From Actinomyces culturomici (lineage in GTDB: Bacteria > Actinomycetota > Actinomycetes > Actinomycetales > Actinomycetaceae), in the NCBI RefSeq assembly GCF_900499005.1, contig NZ_LS991317.1, forward strand, positions 459,696 through 523,695: a DNA stretch of 64,000 nt, given 5' to 3'. The notes under the pieces were generated by a model. It did not search any database and was not told where the DNA came from. It worked only from the letters and a program-made list of their open reading frames with translations. Both the position numbers and the translations under genes were made by a program. Shown here in pieces: positions 16,414 to 26,180 of this stretch (the first letter of the stretch is position 1; each line of letters opens with the position of its first letter).

Positions 16414-18615
16414 ATGCGATCACGTACTCGACGGGCTCTCAGCGGGGTATTCGTCGGGAGCCTCGTCCTGGCCCCGATGCTTTGCCTCGGGGGAACGGGT
16501 GCTGCCGCTGCCTCAGCAGAGGCGAACGGAGTCCTCGTCTACTCCCCGCCTGCCGGTTCGTCCTTCAATGATGAAGGCGGTGAGGCGACCGGCACGGCCT
16601 ACGCCAAAGTGCTCTCCCTCAAAGCCTCTGAGCAAGCGAAGGGCAGACTCGTCTCGACCTTTGACGATGCGCGTCTGATCCGTGACAGTGGCGATACGGG
16701 CGACCCTGTCCTCGAGACGCGCGCATGTCTCGGGGACTCGACTCTCGCATGCCATCAAGAATGGTCGATCTTCATATCCGATGACCAGGGCGGCACATGG
16801 AGGAAGGTCTCGCATATCAATCCGGCCGAGGCTTTCCCGGGGGCCTCTCTCGGCGACCCGAATCGACTGAGCCGCACAGCGCAACCCTTCCTCTTCGAGT
16901 TGGATCGGCCCGTTGCGGATCTGCCCAAGGGAACACTGCTTCTCAGCGGTCAGATCCGGTCAGAGTCGCGAAACGATCCCGCGGCAGTGTCGAAACTCGT
17001 CATCTACAAGAGCTTCGACCAAGGCCTGACATGGTCCTATCATGCGACGATAGACACGGGCGGCCCCGCGGTCTACGACCCTTCGTCATCGTCGTCGACG
17101 ACGACCGTTTGGGAGCCCTCCCTCGCGATCGATCGCTACGGGGAGCTCGTCGCCTACTTCTCAGACGAGCGGCAGAAGGCCAACGGAGTCCTTCAGGCGG
17201 TGTCCCTGAGGCGCTCGACCGATGGTGGTCGAACCTGGGGGCCGGTTCAGAACGTTGCCGCTCCTTCCGATCGGCATCATCGTCCGGGCATGATCACCGT
17301 CGATCGAATGGGGGACGGGCGCTTCATCGCGACCTACGAGGTTGTCAACGCGAAAGGGTACGCCCATTCGAATGCCTCCCCCGTATATTTCAAGATCTCT
17401 GAGGACGGTCTGAATTGGGGGGACCCGGAGGATCTGGGCACACCGGTAGAACTGGCCGACGGGCGCGGAATCGGCTCGTCGCCATTCGTCAAATGGGTGC
17501 CCAGTGGCGGTCCGGATGGAATGGTCGTCGTTGCTTCGAAGTGGGGCCTCGATTCGCGAGGGAATCTCGATCAAGGGCAGAACTTCTTCGTTAACTACAA
17601 CCTGGGCGAGGGGCCGTGGGAGCGCCTCCCCTTCGCCGTCACTTTCGACGGGGCGACATCGATCACGGGTTTCGCCCAGGGCTTGGACTACTCGCCCGAC
17701 GGGAAGACCCTCTTCCAAGCGACGAACGTCGAGAATTACAAGCAATTCTCCGGAGTGACCGAGCCCTATAACGACATCCGAGTGGGCTCCATTCATCTCG
17801 ACGCCGTAGCGCACGAAGCGGAGAACGCCGCGTTCCACAATGTTCGTCTCGTTACTCACGGTGACGCTTCGAACGGAGCCAAGATCGGCGATATCAACTA
17901 CGCGGACAGCTATGTGGAATTCAAGATCCGCGCCCCGCAAGCGGGCGAGCACGAGTTCGGCATCAGGTACGACAACGGCAGCGGGCGTGTATCGAAGCAC
18001 CGCGTGACGACGGACTCAGGCGTTTCGACATCCGTCGCGTACTCGCCGACCGTGGATTGGGGGCGCTTCGCATGGGCGAAGATCACGATTCCTCTCCGTG
18101 CGGGTGACAACACCGTTCGATTCGCTTATGAGTCGGGCTACGCGGAGATCGACCAGATTCTCGTCCGGCCGACAACGGGAGCATCCGATCCGGAGTTCCG
18201 CATCATCAATCGCTCGAGCGGCAAACTCCTTGAAGTGAAATCGGCTTCCACCGCGAACGGAGCGGCGATCGCTCAATGGGGTCCGACTGGTCATGCGGCG
18301 CAAATCTGGCGCGTGGTCTCCAACGGGGCGGCGATGACCTTCACCAACAAGAACTCGGGGAAGCTCCTGGAGATTCCGAACGCTCTCATGACGGATGGAG
18401 CCAAAGCCGTGCAGTGGGATCCGACCGGGCATCCGACTCAAGAGTGGCGAAGCGAAATCACGCAGGAAGGGTACCGGAAGCTCTACAACGCCAATTCCGG
18501 GAAGCTCTTGGAGATCGGGTCCTGTTCATCGGCCGATGGTGCTGATGCGCAGCAGTGGGGGCCGACCGGAGCCCCATGTCAAGAGTGGCGCTTCCTCAAA
18601 GAAGGGATCCAGTAG
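16414..18615 (+). CDS. Secreted GH93 exo-arabinanase with CBM35- and CBM13-like domains
   Basis: A 733-residue exported protein. Residues 1-35 are a signal peptide. Residues about 40-460 form a sialidase-like beta-propeller with the GH93 landmarks TVWEPSLAI, YFSDERQ, HRPGM and TYEVV, plus Asp-box-like SxDxGxTW repeats. GH93 enzymes release arabinobiose from alpha-1,5-arabinan ends. Residues 465-590 look like a CBM35 beta-sandwich (EAENA.., YVEFKI, GDNTVRF). Residues 592-733 are a ricin-type beta-trefoil with three SGKLLE repeats and QxW-like motifs. No sorting signal is seen, so it may be released. AGGAGG stands 4 bases before ATG 16414. Confidence 0.85.
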   Translation: MRSRTRRALSGVFVGSLVLAPMLCLGGTGAAAASAEANGVLVYSPPAGSSFNDEGGEATGTAYAKVLSLKASEQAKGRLVSTFDDARLIRDSGDTGDPVLETRACLGDSTLACHQEWSIFISDDQGGTWRKVSHINPAEAFPGASLGDPNRLSRTAQPFLFELDRPVADLPKGTLLLSGQIRSESRNDPAAVSKLVIYKSFDQGLTWSYHATIDTGGPAVYDPSSSSSTTTVWEPSLAIDRYGELVAYFSDERQKANGVLQAVSLRRSTDGGRTWGPVQNVAAPSDRHHRPGMITVDRMGDGRFIATYEVVNAKGYAHSNASPVYFKISEDGLNWGDPEDLGTPVELADGRGIGSSPFVKWVPSGGPDGMVVVASKWGLDSRGNLDQGQNFFVNYNLGEGPWERLPFAVTFDGATSITGFAQGLDYSPDGKTLFQATNVENYKQFSGVTEPYNDIRVGSIHLDAVAHEAENAAFHNVRLVTHGDASNGAKIGDINYADSYVEFKIRAPQAGEHEFGIRYDNGSGRVSKHRVTTDSGVSTSVAYSPTVDWGRFAWAKITIPLRAGDNTVRFAYESGYAEIDQILVRPTTGASDPEFRIINRSSGKLLEVKSASTANGAAIAQWGPTGHAAQIWRVVSNGAAMTFTNKNSGKLLEIPNALMTDGAKAVQWDPTGHPTQEWRSEITQEGYRKLYNANSGKLLEIGSCSSADGADAQQWGPTGAPCQEWRFLKEGIQ

Positions 18616-18623
18616 GTTCTGAT

Positions 18624-18653
18624 GGGGCGGCGGAGGCGAGTCCCCGCCGCCCC
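18624..18653. terminator. GC-rich terminator hairpin after GH93 gene
   Basis: A 10-bp stem (18624-18633 with 18644-18653) follows the GH93 stop codon by 8 bases and could serve both this gene and the convergent SprT-like gene. Nothing else is recognised up to 18743. Confidence 0.7.
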
Positions 18654-18743
18654 AGCGGCCTCCCGCCCGAAGGGAGAGGTGCAGCATTCGAGAAGGCTCG
18701 GGATCGGGCGATGCCGTCGCGGGTCCGGCGCTGGAGCCGATCA

Positions 18744-19253
18744 TCAAGACCTTTGACGCATCCTCGCCAGCTCCCTCGCGTAGGGCCCGCCGGGCTCGAC
18801 CGGCTCGCCGTCTCGCGCCCACCAAAGGATCCGCTCGGGGTCGAAAACCCTCGCGCAGACCCCGCAGGAGGTGACGCGACGGGGCGCGCGGAAGAGGCGC
18901 CTCTGAGCCCCGCACTTCGGGCAGGTCCCCACCCAGGGCTCTTCGGGACGGGGGAGCGAAGCGGGAAGCCGTGCGGAATCCGGCGCCCCGAGTGCGCGCG
19001 CCTGCTTCTTCCACACGGCATCGTGACGATGGCTCGCGCCGACCAGGGCGTGCGCGATCTCGTGAAGGATCACCCCGCGCACGGTGTCGGCGTCATAAAG
19101 CTCGGTCAAAGGGCCTGACAGGGTGATCGTCCTCGTCGAATGGATGCACGATCCCGCTCGGCGCCGCGCCGTGTCGAAACGGAAGCGCCAGTCGCCCAGG
19201 CCCGAGGCCTCCATGAGCGCGCGGGCCTGGGCGCGCGCGAGTTCGCGTTTCAT
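18744..19253 (-). CDS. SprT-like zinc metallopeptidase
   Basis: A 169-residue protein. The metal site HEIAHALVG (HExxH) lies near residue 65 with a third-ligand candidate in SHRHD. A zinc ribbon (CPKC ... CGVC) forms the C-terminal part, as in SprT/Spartan-like proteins. Bacterial SprT function is not well defined; eukaryotic relatives cut DNA-protein crosslinks. The start ATG 19253 overlaps the stop of the upstream regulator by four bases (ATGA), so translation is coupled to a frameshifted gene. Confidence 0.8.
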   Translation of the reverse strand: MKRELARAQARALMEASGLGDWRFRFDTARRRAGSCIHSTRTITLSGPLTELYDADTVRGVILHEIAHALVGASHRHDAVWKKQARALGAPDSARLPASLPRPEEPWVGTCPKCGAQRRLFRAPRRVTSCGVCARVFDPERILWWARDGEPVEPGGPYARELARMRQRS

Positions 19254-20316
19254 CCGCGATTCGACCCCGCGGGGCTTCGGCTCCTCGCAGCGCCGAGGCC
19301 GGTTGCGGATTCCCGGATGACGATCTCTCCGGGCACGTCGACCTTCCGGGCGGGCAGGGCCCTGCTGGCGCGCTCGGCGTCGATCCTTTCGAGGAGGAGC
19401 TCGACGGCCGCGCGTCCGGCGCGGGAGAAATCCTGGCGGTACGTGGTCAGGCCGGGGTTCCAGATGTCGGCGATGGGGTGATCGTCGAAGCCGACGACAC
19501 TGATGGCGTCGGGCACGGCGCGCCCCTCTTCCTCGAGACCGCGGATCAGGCCCATGGCGAGTTCGTCGTTGCCCGCGAAGATCGCGGTGATGCCGGGATG
19601 CCCGGCGAGTTCGCGGCCCAGTCGCCTGGCGGAACCCGCTTCCCAACCGCACTGCAAGGGGTCGGGTGCGACGACTCCGTGGTTCCTCAAGGAGGCCGCC
19701 CAACCGTCGGAGCGGCTCGTCCCGTCCGTGCACGTGGGGACCTGAATGTGGTGGACCGTGCCGTGCCCGAGGCTGAGGAGGTAATCGGTGAGGGCCCGGC
19801 CGCCGTCCTTCTCGCAGAGGGAGACCTGGTCGTACTCCTCGCCGGGCCGACCGCCGATCACGACGACGGGCATGGAACGGGGGAGGGAGGCGAGCGCCTT
19901 TTCGGCGATCTCGTCGTATCGCAGAACGACGATGCCGCTCGGATTGAAGTCGAGGACGGCGTCGAGCGTCTCGGGGAGCGTGGTCGAATCCGCGTCGTCG
20001 AGCTTGGAGATCATCACCGAGTGACCTCGGGTGCGCGCCTCGTCCTCGATGCCTTGAATGGTCGTCGCGGAGCCGAACAGGGTGGTGTTCGTCGAAAGGA
20101 CGGCGATGAGCTTCATCGTCGAGCCCTTGAGCCCCCGGGCGATCGAGCTCGGCCGATAGCCGAGGATCTCGATGGCGCGGGCGATCCTCTTCGACGAATC
20201 CTCGGACAGGTGCGAGGAGTTGTTGAGGTAGCGGGACACCGTTGAGACCGAAACGCCCGCGCAGGCGGCGACGTCCGAGATGACCGGTGTGCGCCGTTCT
20301 CTCTCTTGGGGCTCAT
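19250..20316 (-). pseudogene. LacI-family regulator, frameshifted at its fifth codon
   Basis: The main frame (329 codons from GTG 20239) starts inside the helix-turn-helix and would lack its first helix. Reading further upstream gives the expected VISDVAACAGVSVSTVSRY, but no start codon exists in that frame. The ATG at 20316, giving MSPKRE, is in another frame. Removing one GA unit from the run at 20298-20306 joins both into an ordinary 354-residue LacI protein. The effector domain is intact. It probably controlled the neighbouring alpha-galactoside genes. The gap could be a real mutation, a phase-variable tract or an assembly error. Confidence 0.82.
20298..20306 (-). repeat. GA dinucleotide tract causing the lacI frameshift
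   Basis: AGAGAGAGA on the coding strand between codons 4 and 7 of the regulator gene. One extra 2-bp unit explains the broken frame. A similar tract breaks the ClC gene at 49584-49593. Confidence 0.7.
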
Positions 20317-20362
20317 GGCTCGTTTCCTTCTGGCGCGCGTTCGTCGATCGGGTCGGCGATGC

Positions 20363-21186
20363 TCATTTCACCGCGCCGCCGGTGATCCCCGAGATGATCT
20401 TCCGCTGCCCGACGATGAACAGGATGAGGAGGGGGAGGGTCATGAGGAGGATGTACGAGAAGATCAGGTGCCAGTTGTTCAGGTACAGGTCCTCACTGGC
20501 GACAGTGTACAAGTTCAACGGAAGGGTGTTCATCTTGCCCGAGAGGATGAAGGGGGCGCAGAAGACGTCATTCCAGATGTACAAGACGATGAGGATCGTC
20601 GCCGAGGCGAGGGTCGGCTTCAGGAGCGGCAGGATGATCGTGAAGAAGATCCTCGCGGGGCCCGCGCCGTCGATCCGGGCGGATTCCTCAAGGGAAACGG
20701 GGATGGTCCTGATGAACCCGGTGATGAAGAAGATGACGATCGACAAATAGATGCCGACGTAGACGCAGATCATTCCGATCGCGCTCTCCGCGAGGCCGGT
20801 CATCCTCAGGAGCATCATGATCGTGATGATCGAGGGCGGGAGGATGACGCCGGAGATGAAAACCGCGTAGACGAGGGCCATTGATCTGGAGGTCCGGCGC
20901 GCGAGGATCCAGGAGGCCATCGCCCCGAAGAGGAGGGCGAGGAACGCCGAGGGAGCGGTGACGATGAGGCTGCCGATGAGGGCCGGCCCCATCCGCCCCT
21001 GGGTGATGACGGTCTGGAAGTTCTCGAGGAGATGCCACTGGGTGGGCAGGGACATCCCCGGGATGACCGCTTCGGATTGGTTCTTCCCCACGGTGACGAC
21101 CGCGACCCACAGGGGGACGCCGAGGAAGCCGATGATGACGGCGAGGACGAGAAGCGCGTGGAGGGCTCCGCCGAGGGGGGTGCCCC
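20363..21186 (-). pseudogene. ABC sugar permease (MalG type), 5' end lost to IS110
   Basis: About 270 codons of a MalG-type permease remain, from the first helix (HALLVLAVIIGFLGVPLWVAVV) through the EAA loop (EESARIDGAGPARIFFTIILP) to the natural end GITGGAVK. The natural start and short N-terminus are missing because IS110 sequence begins near 21186. The companion permease and binding-protein genes are absent from the window. With the GH36 remnant on the other side of the insertion, an alpha-galactoside transporter is likely. Confidence 0.75.
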
Positions 21187-21198
21187 CTATGTGGTGTG

Positions 21199-21518
21199 TC
21201 AAGCGGCTGTTGGCAGGTGTGTTGTCGGGTTGGGGGTGTAGAGGGCTCCGTCTCGGATCATGGCGTGGAGTGTGAGGATGCGTCGGTGGGCGAGGGCGAT
21301 GAGGGCTTGGTTGTGGCGTTTGCCTTGGGTGATCTTGCGGTCGTAGTAGGCCCTTGAGGTGGGGTCTGAGCGTAGGGATGCGAAGGCGGACAGGAACATT
21401 GCTCGTTTGAGTCGTTTGTTGCCTGCGTGGGAAACGTATTCGCCTCGGATGGAGGATCCTGATCTGCGGGTGACTGGTGTGAGGCCTGCGTAGGAGGCCA
21501 GGTGGGCTCCGGTTTCGA
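21199..21518 (-). pseudogene. IS110 transposase, C-terminal part
   Basis: The remaining C-terminal residues: TGAHLASYAGLTPVTRRSG, then GNKRLKRAMFLSAFASLR, characteristic of the Transposase_20 domain with its conserved Ser. It follows directly in frame on the N-terminal part once IS256 and one target copy are removed. Confidence 0.88.
21511..21518. repeat. Target-site duplication of IS256 (left copy)
   Basis: GGTTTCGA, repeated exactly at 22929-22936 on the other side of the element. Keeping one copy restores the IS110 reading frame. Confidence 0.92.
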
Positions 21519-22928
21519 GAGCTTGTCAATTGTTTTGTGTAAGCGGTGGTTAGAGATAGGGGGTGATGCGTTCGGGGTAGGCGGCGGCGAGTTGGGCGAG
21601 GGCTTGTTTCCAGTTGGTGGTGAGGCGGCCTTCGACGAGCCGGTTGGTCGCGCGCCGGGAGGGTTTGCTGGTGGGGGTTGTGGCGCGTTCGGCGGCTCTG
21701 CGGTCTTCGATGTTGCAGATCGCCAGCCACAGCAGCTTCACGGCCGCCGCGTCGGAGGGGAAGTGGCCCCGGTTCTTGGTGACTTTGCGCAGCTGGTAGT
21801 TCAAGGATTCGATGGCGTTGGTCGTGTACAAGACGCGCCGGAGCATGGGCGGGAAGGCGAGGAAGGGCGTGAACCGTTCCCAGGCGCGCTGCCAGGTGCT
21901 CAGGGCGTCAGGGTACTTGTCCGCCCATCCGGCGGCGAACTCGGCGAGGGCGTCCAAGGCGGCGTCCTCGTTGACCGCGGTGTAGACGGGTTTGAGGGCG
22001 GCGGCGACCTTCCTTGCGATCCTGGTAGGCGACGAACCTCATCGAGGAGCGGATCAGGTGGACGACGCAGGTCTGGACCATCGAGTCGGGCCAGGTCGCC
22101 TCCACCGCCTCAGGAAGGCCTGCCAGCCCGTCGCAGCACACGAACAGGACGTCCCTGACTCCCCGGTTGGCGAGCTCGGCGCACACGTGCGCCCAGAAGG
22201 AAGCTCCCTCTTCGGACTGGATCCAGATCCCCAGCACGTGCTTGACGCCGTCCATGTCGACCCCGACCGCCAAGTGGGCCGCCCGGTTCGACACCCTCCC
22301 CTGGTCGCGGATCTTCACGCGGATCGCATCCAGGTAGATGATCGGATAGAACTCGTCCAGGGGGCGCTGCTGCCACTCCAGGACGGCATCGCACACGGCG
22401 TCGGTAATCGTGCTGATCGTCCCGGCCGACAGCTCCACCCCCAGCGTGGACTCCAAGTGGTGGCGGATCTCGCGCACCGTCATCCCACCGGCGTACAAGC
22501 TGATAATCATGCCGTCCAGGCCGTCCATGCGCCGCTGGCCCTTACGCACCAGGCGAGGCGTGAACGTGCCGGCACGGTCGCGGGGGACCTCGATCTCGAA
22601 GCTGCCGACCTGCGAGTCGATCACCTTGGTCGAGGTGCCGTTTCGGGCGTTGCCGCGCGCTACCGGCGCAGGCTCGCCCTTCTCGTAGCCCAAGTGGTCG
22701 GTCAGCTCGGCGCGCAACCCCCGCTCAAGAGCTTCTTTCAACAATGCGGGAAGCAGGCCATCAGAACCCGTCAGCTCGATCTCGCCCGAATCAACCTTGG
22801 CGAACACCTCGTCCAAAGCCCCCGACGACACCAACTCACTCGCGACCACACGGCCCGACAAACCAGAATCAACACTCAATGCAACAGACCTTCCAAAGGA
22901 GGGCTTACACAAACCATTGAACAGGCTC
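21519..22928 (-). mobile_element. IS256-family element inside IS110
   Basis: A 1,410-bp element with imperfect terminal inverted repeats (GAGCTTGTCAATTGTTTTG on the left, GAGCCTGTTCAATGGTTTG on the right, inverted) and an 8-bp target duplication GGTTTCGA at 21511-21518 and 22929-22936. Length, TSD size and transposase all fit IS256. Confidence 0.92.
21550..22912 (-). pseudogene. IS256 transposase (Mutator type), frameshifted
   Basis: Two overlapping frames together give a 453-residue DDE transposase. The first DD residues are in IIYLDAIRVKI and FVCCDGLAG, and the Glu is in TTNAIESLNYQ. The break lies near 22008-22014, after VAYQDRK, where one extra G turns the expected AAGAAG into AAGGAAG. 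Removing it restores a continuous frame divisible by three. The element is therefore inactive unless the extra base is a sequencing error or a frameshift signal. Confidence 0.85.
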
Positions 22929-22936
22929 GGTTTCGA
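22929..22936. repeat. Target-site duplication of IS256 (right copy)
   Basis: GGTTTCGA, identical to 21511-21518; it directly adjoins the right inverted repeat of the element. Confidence 0.92.
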
Positions 22937-23825
22937 AGGTGCGCCCGAGGGTCTCGGCGATGAAGACGGCGGCGGTCCTGACCCCGATGCCGGGCATGGA
23001 GGTCAGGACCTCGTAAAGAGGGTGGGCCTCCACCAGGGCCTCAACCTTCGCGGCGACGTCCGCCCTCTGGGCGTGCAGGGCTGCGAGCTGGCGCGCCAGG
23101 TGCGGGAGCACCACGCCAGCGGCGGCGGTGCCGACGACCACCACGCTCTGGGAGTCCAGGGCGTCGATGATGGCGTTCGCCCAGGTGGTGTGGCGTCTGG
23201 CGCCGTGGGCCTCGAGCTTGGCGTCCACGCTGCCTCGTCCGGCCTTGCGCAGGGCGGCGGGGGTGGGCCAGGAGGCGATGACCTCCAGGACGGCGTCGTG
23301 CTCGAGCCAGGGCCCCAGGACCTTCTCCAGGGCGGGGTGGATCTGGGTGTACAGGCCCCGGATCCGGTTAGAGATCTGGTTGACCTGACGGGCCAGGTCC
23401 AGGTCGAAGCCCGTGAGCATACCCAAGGCCGCGGCGTCCTCGTCCGAGGAGCTGATCGCTCGCAAGGTATGGGGCATGGTGCGGGCCGCCTCGGCGATGA
23501 CCGCGGCGTCCCTCGCGTCGGTCTTGGCATTGCCCGGAGTCAGGTCGGCGATCCTGCGCATGGACAGGCCCGGCAGGTAGCCCACCGCCAAGCCCTCGTC
23601 CTGGGCGACAGCGACGGCCAGGGCGCCGATGGTGGCGGGCTGGTCCACCACCACCAGCACCCGCCCATGGGAGCCGAGACGGTCGTAAAGATCACGCAGG
23701 CGGGCCTCGTCGTTAGGGAGAGCCCGATCAAAGAGCTTCTTCCCGTCTCGGGTCAAGGCGGTCGCCCAGTGGTCGGACTTGCCCACGTCGATGCCGATGA
23801 ACACGTCGATGTCGTCGGTGACCAT
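22929..23825 (-). pseudogene. IS110 transposase, N-terminal part
   Basis: About 299 codons with the DEDD-type N-terminal domain (VFIGIDVGKSDHW; DARDAAVIAEAAR) and the helix-hairpin-helix-like SMPGIGVRTAAVF of the C-terminal domain. The frame is cut at GRTFE by IS256. ATG 23825 is chosen because it begins just before the conserved first strand. Joined across one copy of the 8-bp duplication, it continues exactly into the piece at 21199-21518. Confidence 0.88.
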
Positions 23826-24073
23826 GTCGTCATCCCGTCCGTCGTAGGGGTGGACGGCCAGCGTCCCTTGAGCTGGTCGCCCCGCACCCACGTTACGAAA
23901 GACCTCGACAGTCACGTCTTCGGGGCGTTCCCCTGATCAGCGGTCACCACCAGCCGCGCGGATGGTCGGTGACAACACCCCCGGATCATTGAGTAGACAG
24001 GGGCAAGACATCATGCCGACCACCGCTGGCCCAGCCGCCAACACTTCCCCGCCAGCGACCACCAACAAGGTAA

Positions 24074-26155
24074 CGGGCGGACCTCGGCGACGCGCAGGAG
24101 ACGGGAGGCGAAGGGGGCGACCCGGGCCGGGACATCCTGGCCGCGGTCGGCGCTCAGATCATGTCCGCCGGCGTTGACGCCTCCGAATCGCCGAGCATCC
24201 TCCCCACGCAGTCGGAGGGATGAGCGGGGACTCCGATGCTCTCCCTGCGGCGCCGGGGCATCGAAATCTTCCCGAAATTCCTGCTCCGGAAGACCCTCGC
24301 CGAAGGGTCCTCGTGCCTCATCGAGGCCGAGGACTCCGAGGCGGGGCTCTCCCTCGCCTTCCGGATCGGAGTCGAAGCCTCGGGCCTGGTCTGCCTGCGG
24401 GCGACGATCACGAGCCGCTGCGATGTCGAGCTGGAGGTGGAACGGCTGTGGCTCGGCGTGCTCGTGCCCGCAGACCACGATGAGATCCTCTCTCAAACAG
24501 GTCATCACCTGCGGGAACGCTCGATGCAAACGCATGCTTTCGTCGACGGCCTCTTCGCGAAGGAGACCTGGGTCGGCCGACCGGACTTCGACTCGACGAG
24601 CGCGCTGATCGCCGCGCGAAGCGGAGCGGGCTGGGAGACGGGCGCCCAACGCGCCGTCCACCTCGCCTGGAGCGGCAACGGGGTGCACTTCGCAGTGCGC
24701 ACCCCCGCGACGCGGGGATTCATCGGCGCAGGAGAACTCCTCCTGGGAGGCGAAGTCCGCCTGGGCCCCGAGCAGAGCTACGAGACGCCGGAGCTCTTCG
24801 CCTCCTGGGGCGAGGGGACGAACGCGCTCGCCTCCCGTTTCCACGCGCGCCTGCGTGAGCTCCACCCCGGGTTCTCCCAGCGCCCGCGGCCCGTCACCCT
24901 CAACACCTGGGAGGCCCTCTACTACGACCACGACATCGACAAGATGATGCGCCTGGCCCGCCTCGGCGCCCAGATCGGCGTCGAACGCTTCGTCGTGGAC
25001 GACGGCTGGTTCACCGGCCGACGCGACGACACGAGCGCCCTGGGCGACTGGAGCGTCGACACCGGAGTGTGGCCCGAGGGCCTGCGCCCCCTCTCCGACC
25101 TCGTCCACGCCCTCGGCATGGAGTTCGGGCTGTGGGTGGAGCCCGAGATGATCAGCCCGCGCTCCCTGCTCGCCGAGGCGCACCCCGATTGGATCCTGCG
25201 CCCGAACGCCGCCCGCCTCCCCCTCGAAGGCCGCCACCAGCAGGTGCTCGATCTGACGAACCCGGAGACATTCGACCACCTCGTCGAAACCCTGTCCGCC
25301 CTCGTCGCCGACGAGGGGATCGACTACCTGAAATGGGACCACAACCGCTTCGTCCTCGAAGCGATCTCCCCTGCGAGTGGACGGCCCGCCGTCCACTCGC
25401 AAACCGCGGCCCTCTACCGGCTCCTCGACGAGCTGAAAGAACGCCGCCCCGGGCTGGAAATCGAATCCTGCGCCTCAGACGGGGGACGCATCGACCTGGG
25501 GATCCTCGCGCGCACCGACCGGGTGTGGGCCTCGGACTGCACCGATCCTCTGGAGAGGATCGACATCCAGCGCGGCACTTCGCTCTTCGTCCCGCCCGAG
25601 ATGATCGGCGCGCACATCGCCCAATCGCCCTCGCACATGACGGGGCGCACCACCGCGCTCGCGACGCGGGCCGCAGCGGCCCTGACCGGGCACCTGGGAG
25701 TCGAGTGGAACCTCCTCGACGCCGACCCCGCCGACCTCGAACAGCTTCGCGCATGGGTGAGCCTGTACAAGGACGCGCGCCCGAACGGATGCGAACTCGT
25801 CCACGTCGATTGCGCGGATCCGGCGGTGCGCGTCACGGGACTCCTCCTCCCGGGCGGCAGGCGCTCCCTCTGGTGCTTCGCGGCCCTGACGACCTCGCAG
25901 CACTACCCCTACGAGCTCATCCGCCTCCCCGGCCTCGACCCGCGCGGGCTGTACCGCGTCCGCCCCCACGGCCGGCCCGAAATGTACGCCCGGCTCATGA
26001 ACCCGTCCGCGCTCGGGCCCCTCGAATGGTGGAACGAGGAGGGCATCCGCCTCCCCGGCGGCGTTCTCGCCCAGTGGGGGATCCGGCCCCCGCACCTCCT
26101 CCCCGGTTCGGCGGTGCTCATCGAGGTTGAAAAGCTCGGCGACGAGCAGCCGTAG
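24074..26155 (+). pseudogene. Alpha-galactosidase GH36, 5'-truncated and with TGA stop
   Basis: The 694-codon frame begins at ADLGD, which in GH36 proteins follows the conserved HWGADLG strand, so roughly the first 30-40 residues are missing, cut off by IS110. At 24221-24223 a TGA stands where family members have Trp (ILPTQSEG-W-xGTP). Downstream the enzyme is intact: RPVTLNTWEALYYDHD, VDDGWF, the nucleophile Asp in YLKWDHNR and the acid/base Asp in WASDCTDPLER. A restart at ATG 24236 would make a 639-residue protein lacking part of the N-terminal beta-sandwich. Relatives are about 720 residues and hydrolyse raffinose- or melibiose-type sugars. Confidence 0.85.
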
Positions 26156-26180
26156 GGGCGCGGGCGGCGGGGGAGTTCGG

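Larger units (their letters stand above)
21186..24073 (-). mobile_element. IS110-family element, interrupted by IS256
   Basis: Without the nested 1,410-bp IS256 and its duplicated target, the element is about 1.47 kb, normal for IS110. Its left and right limits are placed where homology to the permease (about 21186) and to GH36 (about 24073) stops; IS110 elements lack clear terminal repeats, so the ends are approximate. Bases 23826-24073 are its non-coding end. Confidence 0.75.

Noticed and set aside
24074-24223. C-terminal remnant of a sugar-binding protein before GH36
   Set aside because: The frame continues in phase into GH36 and reads ADLGD...ILPTQSEG, the GH36 N-terminal domain, with TGA in place of Trp.
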